Of a DNA stretch of 64,000 bases, positions 35,654-43,485 are shown piece after piece (position 1 is the first letter of the stretch; the number at the start of each line of letters is the position of its first letter). The notes beneath the pieces are model-generated. The model saw only the letters and a list, made by a program, of their open reading frames with translations. It had not been told where the DNA came from and did no database searches. Position numbers and translations under genes: made by a program. This stretch comes from Gloeothece verrucosa PCC 7822. GTDB taxonomy: Bacteria > Cyanobacteriota > Cyanobacteriia > Cyanobacteriales > Microcystaceae. The DNA lies in NCBI RefSeq assembly GCF_000147335.1, contig NC_014501.1, positions 3,860,001-3,924,000 on the forward strand, in the 5' to 3' direction.

Positions 35654-36115
35654 TTACTTTTCCACTAGATGGTAAAGAGGAAGCTCAAGAAATTGGCAAA
35701 TCAAAGCGGCTGAATGGCTAATTCCTATAAAATTGGCATATTTCCAGCGAGTTAAATAAAATTTTTCCCGAGAATTTACATAAAAATATATCAAATAAAT
35801 ATAATCATTTTTGATGGGTAGTTTCTCAATATAAACTCCTGAAATTTCCGACAGATTCAGCCGCTTTACTCGCATTCCTCGAAGACCGATTTTTTGCTGA
35901 ATTAATTGTCCTTTGCTTTTATCAAAATAACAGTTAACCGAGTCAGCAAAGAAGAGAATGATAAGATTAATTATTGTTGAGGGAATAAACCAGAATAAAC
36001 ACCCGGGTAAAGGGAGCAAAATCGCGCCAATTAAGCTTGTTACACAGGCAAGCCAGGCAGAAATCGGTAGGAAAGTTAAAATTAATTGCTGTTCAGTTTG
36101 CTTAACAGATTTCAT
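35654..36115 (-). CDS. Small membrane protein with PH-like tail
   Basis: The product of about 153 aa has two hydrophobic segments near the N-terminus (ISAWLACVTSLIGAILLPLP and FWFIPSTIINLIILFFA). A beta-rich cytoplasmic part follows (CYFDKSKGQLIQQKIGLRG, RLNLSEISGVYIEK), reminiscent of bacterial PH-like domains. No family is assigned. The ATG at 36115 is preferred over TTG at 36127. It is convergent with the deacetylase gene. Confidence 0.6.
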   Translation of the reverse strand: MKSVKQTEQQLILTFLPISAWLACVTSLIGAILLPLPGCLFWFIPSTIINLIILFFADSVNCYFDKSKGQLIQQKIGLRGMRVKRLNLSEISGVYIEKLPIKNDYIYLIYFYVNSREKFYLTRWKYANFIGISHSAALICQFLELPLYHLVEK

Positions 36116-36251
36116 TTTACTACACAAGTTGGGAGTAAATGCTTACTTGTATAGTTCCCAAAACGGGTTAAAAAATTATCATCTAGTCTAAACTTTTACA
36201 ATACTTATTTACTATTCTTGTCGCTTTGGGGTTATAGATTAAAATGAAGGT

Positions 36252-36818
36252 TTACTGCTTTTTAAGTTGGCGTTTGAAATAAGCGCCGAAGCTTAGGGCT
36301 GTTCCTACGCCGAGGAGGGTGAGGGGTTCGGGGACGTGTGCTGCTTTTATTTGTATTCCTCCACCGCTAGGAAATCCGCCTATTATACCCCGGTTAGTGT
36401 CTATAGTAACTGTCCATACATCTTGATGAAGATTACCGTGTTTTGAAGAAAAAGTTTTTGTATTAGATTTGTTTCGTTCTCTTGGGACATCTATAGAAAC
36501 CCCAAGAACTCCAGATGTATCATTAAAGCGTTCTTCATTAAAAGGATTTTCTGGATGTGGAGCTACAATATGAGAGAGTAAAGTGAAATCAAAAGTTTGT
36601 GCCGGAATATTAAGCTTCCCTCGTATTGTCCAATTGTCTGCATTAAAAACAATTGTGTCTATATTATCTGTCCAAGTAGCCAAATTTGTTTCTAGAATAA
36701 GAGGTTTATCTGTTTTGGCTGTTAAATTTATGTTAGCCGCTTGAACCGCTAAACAATTTATTGTTCCAAAAATAGTAGATAAACTAGCTACACTAATGTT
36801 TATTATTAAGGTTTTCAT
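36252..36818 (-). CDS. PEP-CTERM sorted secreted protein
   Basis: A 188-aa exported protein with an N-terminal signal (INISVASLSTIFGTINCLAV). The C-terminal PEP-CTERM tripartite tail has VPEPLTLLG, a hydrophobic helix and the basic end KRQLKKQ. PEP-CTERM proteins are processed by exosortase and are often part of extracellular matrix. The mature region is beta-rich with no recognised domain. Confidence 0.8.
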   Translation of the reverse strand: MKTLIINISVASLSTIFGTINCLAVQAANINLTAKTDKPLILETNLATWTDNIDTIVFNADNWTIRGKLNIPAQTFDFTLLSHIVAPHPENPFNEERFNDTSGVLGVSIDVPRERNKSNTKTFSSKHGNLHQDVWTVTIDTNRGIIGGFPSGGGIQIKAAHVPEPLTLLGVGTALSFGAYFKRQLKKQ

Positions 36819-36896
36819 GTTCCTTATTTAGCTCCTAGTGGTTTTAATTAAGATAAATGTTTGGCAACCCACTTCGCAAATTTTAACTCTATTCCT

Positions 36897-38000
36897 CTAC
36901 CCCTTCCCCTTTTTTTTCAATAACTTATTAACCTTATCTACTCCTTCTTGATCATTTCTACTCTGATAAAGTTGGCGGGCTTTTTCTAAAGCTTCTTTTG
37001 CTTCCTGTTTACGCTCTCTTTGTTTTAAAGCGAACCCTAAATTATAGTAAATATCAGGATTATTAGGTGCTACTTCTGCCAGTTCTTTATAAACCACAAT
37101 GGCTCCTAAATAATCTTTTTGAGCCAAGTACACCCTTCCAATACCAGCATTAGCTTCAATAGATTTAGGTGCCAGATAAGAGGCTCTGCGGTAAGCAGTA
37201 AGCGCCTCGTCGTAACGCTCTTTCTTTTCTAGCAGAATCCCTATTTTTAATTGAATTTTATAATTATTTGGGTCTAAGCGCTGTACATCTTGTAATAAAC
37301 TTAATCCTTGATCGAGATTTCCTTGAGCAAGAGAAGCACTAGCTAACTGTAATTTTAATTCGGTACTACTGGGAAATTTTTCAGTGGCATTTTGTAGAAA
37401 ACTCATGGCTTCAGAGGTACGTTTTTGCTCTAATAAAGCGACCCCCATAATTTCATGTGCTTCTTGATTATTCGGGTCTAAAGCTAATACCCATTGATAC
37501 ACTTCAATAGCTTTATCATAGTTTTTTTGTCGTAGCAGAACTACGCCTAAACCGATGTAGTGTTTGACATTTTTCGGCTCAAGCTGCATGGCATAATAAT
37601 AAGCTGTGGCCGCATTGCTGTAGTCACCGGCATAAGCGAGATTGTAACCGAGCGCATAGTAAAATTCAGGGTTAGAAGGCTCTAGCGTCAAGGCTTGTTG
37701 GTAAGCGCGGACGGCGGCTTGATAATTGCCCTGTAAGGAGTAGAGATAGCCTATGCCCGAAAAAATTTTCGGGTTATCTTGAGCGAGGGTAGCCGCTTGT
37801 TGATAGAGGTTGAGAGCCTCAGTATAGTTTCCGTTATCGACGTACTGACGGCCTTGTCGTAGTAAGTCCCCCAATTGTTCATTATGTTGCTTGGTGGATA
37901 AAGGCGGCTCGGTTTGGGCTAGAGTAGGAGTAATTTTTAAAACTCCACTGATCACTAAGCTAACCAATAGGGTAAAAGTTGCTTTTGGCAGATTGATCAT
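36897..38000 (-). CDS. Exported TPR-repeat protein
   Basis: A 367-aa protein with a signal peptide (FTLLVSLVISGVLKITPTLA). About nine consecutive tetratricopeptide repeats follow: YTEALNLYQQAATLAQDNPK, YQAAVRAYQQALTLEPSNPE, YDKAIEVYQWVLALDPNNQE and so on. The end is lysine-rich. TPR solenoids act as protein-interaction scaffolds, and the partner here is unknown. It likely acts in the periplasm. Confidence 0.87.
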   Translation of the reverse strand: MINLPKATFTLLVSLVISGVLKITPTLAQTEPPLSTKQHNEQLGDLLRQGRQYVDNGNYTEALNLYQQAATLAQDNPKIFSGIGYLYSLQGNYQAAVRAYQQALTLEPSNPEFYYALGYNLAYAGDYSNAATAYYYAMQLEPKNVKHYIGLGVVLLRQKNYDKAIEVYQWVLALDPNNQEAHEIMGVALLEQKRTSEAMSFLQNATEKFPSSTELKLQLASASLAQGNLDQGLSLLQDVQRLDPNNYKIQLKIGILLEKKERYDEALTAYRRASYLAPKSIEANAGIGRVYLAQKDYLGAIVVYKELAEVAPNNPDIYYNLGFALKQRERKQEAKEALEKARQLYQSRNDQEGVDKVNKLLKKKGKG

Positions 38001-38116
38001 AGCAAGATGCTCTCAGGGCGTTAATGCTTAGTTTTGTTGATTATCTTACCCTAAGTTGATGGTTAGTAATAACTAGGCAATAGGCTATAGGGTAGCGGGA
38101 ACAATTGCTCTACTGA

Positions 38117-38160
38117 CGAGCGTGACTAATAACTAATGACTAATGACTAATAACTAATGA
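38117..38160. repeat. Degenerate TGACTAA/TAACTAA heptamer array overlapping nblB stop
   Basis: Four to five tandem units of the TTAGTCA family (complementary orientation), one variant having TAACTAA. The array supplies the last residues SH and the stop codon of nblB on the minus strand. Confidence 0.85.
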
Positions 38161-38816
38161 CTAAGAAGTGTTTGAGCCGCCACAGCCACTTGTTCCACTG
38201 GATCGCCAGACAATTGTTCTAAAGCGGTCTTAGCTTGTTCTCCCTCTAAATTTCCGAAGGCCTGGACTAAACGATAGCGAACTTGCCAATCTGGATCATT
38301 TATAAAAGGAAGTAATAACTCAATCGCCCGGGAATCGCCTAATTCTCCTAAAGCACTGATGGCGGCTGTAGCCACCAAGCTATTTTCATTTTGGAGGGCA
38401 ATTTTAAGAAGATCAAAGCCTCTGGGGTCACCAAACTCTCCTAAACAAGCAATAATGCTCATTTGGATCAGCCATTCCGAGGTTTGATGATATAACTGTT
38501 GTAGGTCTTCAAAGGCGGCGGTCAGTTTTAAGCCGCCAATGACATCAGCCGCCACTGCTTTAACATCGGCTTCCGGGTCAAAGCGTAGGCGTTCGCGCAA
38601 TAATTCTAAGGCTTTTTCTAAATCTTGTTTTCCTAAAGGATCTAACTGACTAACTGCCGCGTAGCGTACCCGAACATTTTGATCGCTCACGAGGGGTTGA
38701 ATCATTTCAAAAGCTATTTTCGGGTCTAATTGACGTAATTGATTAATCCCTCGGATGCGATCACCAAAATCGCTGGAGTCAATTAATGCTTGAACTGATT
38801 CTGGGGTTACACTCAT
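38154..38816 (-). CDS. nblB: HEAT-repeat protein NblB
   Basis: A 220-aa protein built of five to six HEAT/PBS-lyase repeats (VRVRYAAVSQLDPLG, DVKAVAADVIGGLKL, SLVATAAISALGELG, WQVRYRLVQAFGNLE). The N-terminus MSVTPESVQALIDSSDFGDR and the total length match cyanobacterial NblB, which is related to phycobilin lyases. NblB is required for phycobilisome degradation under nutrient or high-light stress and acts on chromophore detachment. An IsrB element ends directly upstream of the start, and no Shine-Dalgarno sequence is visible before this ATG. Confidence 0.78.
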   Translation of the reverse strand: MSVTPESVQALIDSSDFGDRIRGINQLRQLDPKIAFEMIQPLVSDQNVRVRYAAVSQLDPLGKQDLEKALELLRERLRFDPEADVKAVAADVIGGLKLTAAFEDLQQLYHQTSEWLIQMSIIACLGEFGDPRGFDLLKIALQNENSLVATAAISALGELGDSRAIELLLPFINDPDWQVRYRLVQAFGNLEGEQAKTALEQLSGDPVEQVAVAAQTLLSH

Positions 38817-38838
38817 CGAAAATTTTGGGTTTGAAACC

Positions 38839-38865
38839 CCGTCCTTTAGCGACAGCGAAGGACGG
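38839..38865 (-). terminator. Right-end hairpin of the IsrB element
   Basis: A perfect 8-base stem (CCGTCCTT/AAGGACGG) lies 12 bases beyond the isrB stop codon. IS200/IS605-group elements carry such end hairpins for transposase recognition. It may also slow read-through into nblB, though no T-run follows. Confidence 0.55.
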
Positions 38866-38876
38866 CTTTACATTTT

Positions 38877-39998
38877 TTAGCAATTGACAATCAATCCGTT
38901 TGAACGTCTAATCAAAGTCACTTTGCTAACAGCTATCTGCCCTAACCGTTTCCAATTAGCATCGCTAACAGATATTTGTTTTTTAGTTTGACCTGAGACA
39001 TAGTCAATTCCTTTAGGGCAATTAACTAAATCCCCTTTTCTTAAATCAAAGTCGGTTATTGTTCCTCCATACTGTCGTCTTATACCTCCCTTGCTCTTGA
39101 GCATAAGATGAAGTTGACGACGACTAAACGGAGGTCTTTTAATAACAGCGAATGGACAATTTGTTATTGTTACTGAACCTACCCAGTGATGACCTTGACT
39201 ATTAACAGTCTGAAAAGATTTATAATCTAAAAACTGAAAACAAGCTAAAGTTAAACCATCTAAGCCATGACTCTCTTTAGATTGTTTGGCTTTGTCTTTA
39301 GACTTTTCTAATCCTAAATGTTGTCTTAAGTTAGAGGTCTGCCATCCATAACGGGTATCAACATTTCCCAACTGCCTTAGTTGCTCTAACATCCATTTTT
39401 GACCAACCATCACAGGAGAGAACCCTTTTCCTGAACAGGCTTTTTTCCTGCCTGAAGTTAAATCTACATCGGCTTTTACATACTCAAAGTAAATATCAGT
39501 TATCGGAAAAACTTTACACAGTTCTTTGACGACCCTCAATTCTAGTTGTCTGTTAGCGCGAATTGATGGAGTGCGGAACTCGTTCCGCACCCCAGGTAAT
39601 TTGCCCTGTTTGCGGTTGTTAAAACGCTTTTGACGGTGCGCTCTTAGTTCAAAAGGCAGGTGGCGATTAATTCGCCTTCCTCTCCTTGTACGACGCATCA
39701 TTCGGCGATCTTCCATTCGCTTTTTTATTGTTTTAAAAGGTAATTCTAAATGTCCAGCCCATAAAGAATATGACGAAGACTGAACACCTATACCTGAAAA
39801 CAGCTTACCTGGGTCAATTCCTATAGAGATAGTTTGAGTTTTGTTGTCAGATGAATTGACAATTAGTTGAACATAAAATTGATTTAAGTCGTTGAACTTG
39901 CCAACAGCTTTACCGTCTTTTATCCATTTTCTTGCCCTACTAGGTTTAGTGGGCATTAAGGGTTTTCCTTCTTTTGAGATAACAGGTACTCTTAGCAT
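38877..39998 (-). CDS. isrB: IsrB, RNA-guided RuvC nickase (IscB relative lacking HNH)
   Basis: A 373-aa protein. It begins with the PLMP domain (GKPLMPTKPSRARKWIKDGK). RuvC-I follows (ISIGIDPGKLFSGIGV, Asp62), then an arginine-rich bridge helix (RRMMRRTRRGRRINRH). RuvC-II has ITDIYFEYVKAD (Glu172) and RuvC-III has ESHGLDGLTLA (His244, Asp247). Only about 70 residues separate RuvC-II and III and they hold no HNH motif, so this is IsrB rather than IscB. All RuvC catalytic residues are present. Known IsrB proteins nick DNA under guidance of an omegaRNA encoded just upstream. Residues about 137-144 are an in-frame palindromic insertion. The ATG follows AAGGA. Confidence 0.9.
   Translation of the reverse strand: MLRVPVISKEGKPLMPTKPSRARKWIKDGKAVGKFNDLNQFYVQLIVNSSDNKTQTISIGIDPGKLFSGIGVQSSSYSLWAGHLELPFKTIKKRMEDRRMMRRTRRGRRINRHLPFELRAHRQKRFNNRKQGKLPGVRNEFRTPSIRANRQLELRVVKELCKVFPITDIYFEYVKADVDLTSGRKKACSGKGFSPVMVGQKWMLEQLRQLGNVDTRYGWQTSNLRQHLGLEKSKDKAKQSKESHGLDGLTLACFQFLDYKSFQTVNSQGHHWVGSVTITNCPFAVIKRPPFSRRQLHLMLKSKGGIRRQYGGTITDFDLRKGDLVNCPKGIDYVSGQTKKQISVSDANWKRLGQIAVSKVTLIRRSNGLIVNC
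39571..39590. repeat. Palindromic repeat inserted within isrB
   Basis: A perfect palindrome of two 9-base arms (GTGCGGAAC/GTTCCGCAC) around TC. It encodes VRNEFRT inside a loop where relatives usually read PPSI. Related copies lie at 9220-9239, 43955-43966 and about 26114-26136. Confidence 0.75.
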
Positions 39999-40009
39999 GG
40001 AGATAATCC

Positions 40010-40315
40010 TTAAAGAGTTAAGTTTAAGTTCCTTTGCCCACCTAACAAACCATGTCTTGTCTTTAGCAACACTCGTACCAATCGAGTTTAGAGAGAATCC
40101 GAACTAGGGAAGCATTCGGAAGTCTGTGAGATTGTTAGGCTAAAATGGGCTATTCACTTCTTGCGTTGACCAAATTGGTTTGGACAATCCTCGCACTTGA
40201 CCGGCGAGGTTAGTGAATTTTTCTTAATTTTCTTCACCTTGAATTTTGTCGCCCAAAAAATTTAACCATGTAGCTTAATCAAGAGCTACTCCCAAAACGA
40301 AGCGAGTGGGAGACT
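40010..40315 (-). ncRNA. Probable omegaRNA of the IsrB element
   Basis: The interval between the CBS gene and isrB is packed with perfect stems on the minus strand. These are CTCCCA/TGGGAG (40289-40312), GTAGCT/AGCTAC (40270-40289), and ATTCACT/AGTGAAT (40152-40158 with 40212-40218). The last encloses CCTCGC/GCGAGG (40189-40209) and CCAAA/TTTGG (40170-40183). A 13-pair long-range helix joins 40036-40048 to 40132-40150 with a six-base bulge and encloses TCCGAA/TTCGGA (40098-40120). Position and length (about 300 nt, ending at the isrB start) fit omegaRNAs. The guide would come from the sequence outside the left end, the tail of the CBS gene. Confidence 0.75.
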
Positions 40316-40777
40316 TCAATTACTGGCCATGGCGCGGATAATATCGCCACGAGTAATAATACCGATTACTTTTGCCTCTGTTTCGTCAATCACAGGTAAG
40401 CGTCGGATTTTTTTGTCGTGCATGAGTTGAGCGGCTTCTCGTAATGGTTGATAGGCTTTAATGCTAATGGGCTTATCGCTCATTACCTCTCCTACCGTTT
40501 GCCCTAGTGCCTTGTGAATTTCCTTTTCATAGCGAGCCGGATTTTGGAGATAGATCACGCTATCGAGGATCATGATATAAGGTGGGGGTTCCACGCCGGT
40601 TTCTTGCCACATCAAGTCGGTTTCTGAGATTACCCCGACTAAATTGCCTATTTCATTGACCACAGGCAATCCACTGATTTTTTTTTCTGCCATGAGTTTA
40701 ATCGCCTCAGAGAGTGGAGTTTGAGGCGTTACCGTATAGGGATTGTGGGTCATGACATCGCCAACCGTTTTGGTCAT
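40316..40777 (-). CDS. CBS-domain pair protein
   Basis: A 153-aa protein made of two CBS motifs: VMTHNPYTVTPQTPLSEAIK with GLPVVNEIGNLVGVISETDL, and VMSDKPISIKAYQPLREAAQ with RLPVIDETEAKVIGIITRGD. Paired CBS domains bind adenosine nucleotides and act as energy or redox sensors, sometimes on thioredoxins or kinases. As a stand-alone protein its partner is unknown. The stop codon TGA lies exactly at the left end of the IsrB element, so the native C-terminus may have been altered by the insertion. Confidence 0.9.
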   Translation of the reverse strand: MTKTVGDVMTHNPYTVTPQTPLSEAIKLMAEKKISGLPVVNEIGNLVGVISETDLMWQETGVEPPPYIMILDSVIYLQNPARYEKEIHKALGQTVGEVMSDKPISIKAYQPLREAAQLMHDKKIRRLPVIDETEAKVIGIITRGDIIRAMASN

Positions 40778-40849
40778 GCTTTACCTTGAGACAATAATAA
40801 TCATCAATGTATTCATTTTAGGCAATTCGGGGGCCATAAATATTAATTT

Positions 40850-41626
40850 TCAAAATACTTCTTTGGTCATGGTTTCCTTAAGCAGATCCAGACCCTTTTT
40901 AACGCGGCGAGAAACGGTCACCACACTGATTCCTAATTGTTCTGCTGTTTCTCGTTGAGTTAAATCATACAAAAATACAAACTCTAAAACTCGCCGGGTT
41001 CGTTCTTCGAGTTGAGCGAGTGCTTGTTGTAAACGAATGCGGTCATCTTCAGACAACTGAAAACTGCGATACTTGGGATCGGGAACCAAGTCTCCTAAAC
41101 TCGTTTGTCCATCATCATCGTGATTGATGGAAACATCTAAACTGAGCGGCTCACGATTTTGGAAAGCTAGTTTTATTTCTTGCCATTCTTTGGCAGAAAT
41201 TTCTAAAATCTCGGCAATTTCTTCATCGCTGGGTTGACGGTTCAATCGAGTTTGGAAGTCCCGCCGAATAGTCATGGCTTGGCGGCCTAAGTCTAACCAA
41301 CGCCGAGGAATTCTGACCGAGTAACCCTTATCGCGCAGATAGTGTTGAATTTCCCCTCGGATATAGGGAATAGCAAAAGAACTAAAAGCGTGACCTTTGC
41401 CGGTTTCAAATCGTTCAATAGCTCGAATTAATCCTAAACACCCCACTTGCAGCAAGTCTTCATAATTCTCGTTACATTGACTCACCCAATGATAAGCTTC
41501 TCTTCTTACTAACCCGAAGTTGAGTTCCAAAATTTGGTTGCGAAGTTCAGTTGATGGGGATTTTTGGTAATCTTGGAACAAGCGCAAGCTTTCCAGTTTG
41601 AGATTTTCTTTGACGGGAATATACAT
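40850..41626 (-). CDS. sigF: RNA polymerase sigma factor SigF (group 3)
   Basis: A 258-aa alternative sigma factor of the SigB/SigF/SigG family. Region 2 has LVRREAYHWVSQCNENYEDL and LLQVGCLGLIRAIERFE plus GHAFSSFAIPYIRGEIQHYL. Region 3 has LNRQPSDEEIAEIL, and region 4 has YDLTQRETAEQLGISVVTVS with RRVKKGL. It matches cyanobacterial SigF, which in Synechocystis controls pilus genes and motility. Partner-switching regulators that could act on such a sigma factor are encoded in the same window (60.2-62.4 kb). Confidence 0.92.
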   Translation of the reverse strand: MYIPVKENLKLESLRLFQDYQKSPSTELRNQILELNFGLVRREAYHWVSQCNENYEDLLQVGCLGLIRAIERFETGKGHAFSSFAIPYIRGEIQHYLRDKGYSVRIPRRWLDLGRQAMTIRRDFQTRLNRQPSDEEIAEILEISAKEWQEIKLAFQNREPLSLDVSINHDDDGQTSLGDLVPDPKYRSFQLSEDDRIRLQQALAQLEERTRRVLEFVFLYDLTQRETAEQLGISVVTVSRRVKKGLDLLKETMTKEVF

Positions 41627-41998
41627 AGCGCACTTAACCTATTTCTGCTATTTGCTGCAAGATTTTTTTGTAACTTTATTTCAAGGGAAAATAAGTTTTT
41701 AGGGTTTTATTTAAAACGGTCTAACTCGAGTTAGTCAAAAGCTAACTTTTTTCGTCAAGTAATAGTTTTTATTGACGGGTTGTAGTCTTTGACTGTATCT
41801 AGATTAGGCTAGTCACTGGCTTAGTGCAACCGAGTAAATACCAGGTTTCTGTTCAATTTTCAAATGAGGCTTGCGCTAATTTACTGAGCAGAAAAAGGGT
41901 CCGGTTTGCCCGGGGTTTCCTACTCAAAAGCCATCAAATTCATTTAAACTTTTTCAAGGTAAATTCTTCAGTTAGTTTTGACGGTCTTTAAAAAACTC
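41627..41998. promoter_or_regulatory. Upstream region of sigF with a 14-base palindrome
   Basis: This AT-rich interval holds the perfect palindrome CTAACTCGAGTTAG at 41721-41734, about 95 bases from the sigF start. It is followed closely by GCTAAC, a partial half-site repeat. It is a plausible operator. No reading frame of note was seen. Confidence 0.4.
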
Positions 41999-42018
41999 AA
42001 AAAGGGGCGAAACGCCCC
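41999..42018 (-). terminator. Intrinsic terminator of psbO
   Basis: On the minus strand GGGGCG-TTT-CGCCCC (42018-42004) is followed immediately by TTTTT (42003-41999). The strong GC stem with a T-run about 70 bases after the psbO stop is a textbook rho-independent terminator. Confidence 0.85.
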
Positions 42019-42089
42019 TCACCGTGATTTCCTCTATTCCATCGTTAATTTAACAAAGTGTTTTAAACCGTTTAAGGGCAGGGTTTATA

Positions 42090-42916
42090 TTAAACGGTTG
42101 GTTCAATGCGGGCATAGAAGATGCCTCGGATCTTCACACCTACTGGCTCTTTAGCGCCTAAATCGGTATCGGAAGGCTGTTCACTTTCAAACACGCCAGC
42201 AATTTCTCCGGTAGCTCCATCAACTTTGGTGATTTGTAGAGAAATTGCTCCTTTACCGGTATCAGTTGATTTAACATTAGCAAAGTCTTCTGCATCAGCA
42301 GAAGCGGGTAGAGCAACCGCGTTATCATACCCAGTCACTACACCCCGACCTTTGGGATCTAAGAAACCAGCACCTCGATAGGAAGGCACTTTAAAACCTC
42401 CTTCAAAGTCCACTGAACTGTTGATGGAGTTAAAACCTGCCTCGGTTTGACCCACTAAGCTTTTAATGGTAAAAAAGAAAGGCACTTGTTCACCGCCGGG
42501 TAATTGAACCGTGATGGGTTGGAAGTCAATCCCTTCTTCTTCGGTAAAAGTTAGTACGCCGTCATCACTAACGCTAATGGTTCCGGAAATTTGTTCAAGG
42601 CTAGTGGTAGAACGGGTTAATAGTTTACCGGGTACGTATTCAGCCTCTTGTCGTTTGTTAACGGGTTCTTCCTTAACAAAATATTGTTGGGGTTCTAAAC
42701 ACAAATCTGTCACTAAATAAGTTTGTCCACGTTCAACGGGAATATTACCTCGGGTAAATTCGGAAACTTGAGGACACTTGTTAGCCAGTCCTGTGTTCAA
42801 AATTTCGTCATAAGTGAGTTGTTCCCGACTAACATCGGTGGGCGCTTCACTACAAGCAACTGTGAATAAGCCCAGACATAAAGCCAGAAAGGCAACAATT
42901 AAAGCACGAAACCTCA
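42090..42916 (-). CDS. psbO: Photosystem II manganese-stabilising protein PsbO
   Basis: A 275-aa PsbO. The N-terminal signal ends with FTVACSEAP, a lipobox-like site, then the mature protein starts near LTYDEILNTGLANKCPQV. Conserved blocks are RGQTYLVTDLCLEPQQYFVK, EGIDFQPITVQLPGGEQVPF with FFTIKSLVGQT, and SYRGAGFLDPKGRGVVTGYD. Both cysteines of the conserved disulfide are present. PsbO sits on the lumenal side of photosystem II and stabilises the Mn4CaO5 cluster. ATG 42916 follows GAGGTTG and is preferred to a TTG at 42923. Confidence 0.97.
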
Positions 42917-42995
42917 TGATCAACCTCGCTTTGTCAATCTCTAATTAATAATTCTTGTCCAAATAAGTATTACTTATCAAAAAGCCATCAATAGA

Positions 42996-43427
42996 TTGTG
43001 GACAACGCTCACTATTGAGACATATCGGGATCTACTCTACCAAATTTGGTTACTTCAACTACCCAGAATCTTTTATGATGAGGGTGATTTTCTCAATGGA
43101 TGCCTTTACATGAATCACGATCCAAATGGGGATACTCAAACAGATAACAAGCAACTCGCTCGAATTACCACCGAAATCCGAACGCTGGCGCAGCAATGCT
43201 CTGGCGATCTCGACGCATTATTATCTCTGCTGCGAACTCTAGAACAACTCCATCGAGAAATCCGAGAACAGTTTTTTGAACCTTCTTTACCGGATACTCG
43301 TAAAGATTTATATCATTTGCTCAGAGAGATTGAAGAAACAGGAGGTTGGCCTTACATAGAACGCATGAAACTTCAAATTTTACTCAAAACCCTCACCCCC
43401 GACTCGGAGTTGCCGCCCGAAAGATAG
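42996..43427 (+). CDS. Conserved cyanobacterial hypothetical protein (143 aa)
   Basis: A soluble helical protein: YRDLLYQIWLLQLPRIFYDE, then NGCLYMNHDPNGDTQTDNK, LRTLEQLHREIREQFFEP and ETGGWPYIERMKLQ. It has the look of a strongly conserved cyanobacterial family, but I cannot name it. The start is uncertain: the frame opens with TTG at 42996 and the first ATG is 38 codons in, which would remove the conserved N-terminus. It precedes the phosphomutase gene by 58 bases on the same strand. Confidence 0.6.
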   Translation: MWTTLTIETYRDLLYQIWLLQLPRIFYDEGDFLNGCLYMNHDPNGDTQTDNKQLARITTEIRTLAQQCSGDLDALLSLLRTLEQLHREIREQFFEPSLPDTRKDLYHLLREIEETGGWPYIERMKLQILLKTLTPDSELPPER

Positions 43428-43485
43428 AAAATTCAGTTCCCAAAATGCTCTGTGTCGGCTACTCTGGGATCAGACTGGTTTATTA

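Larger units (their letters stand above)
38822..40318 (-). mobile_element. IsrB-carrying insertion element (IS200/IS605-like, no transposase)
   Basis: The unit comprises isrB with its structured leader and terminal hairpins. At the 3' side lie CCGTCCTT/AAGGACGG (38839-38846 and 38858-38865) and the palindrome GGGTTTGAAACCC (38827-38839). At the 5' side lies CTCCCA/TGGGAG (40289-40294 and 40307-40312). No tnpA is present, so it would move only with help in trans. The ends are estimates: the left end abuts the stop codon of the CBS gene and the right end is about ten bases from the nblB start. Confidence 0.65.

Noticed and set aside
38877-39998. HNH-containing IscB or TnpB
   Set aside because: The segment between RuvC-II and RuvC-III is too short and has no HNH residues, and the PLMP start excludes TnpB.
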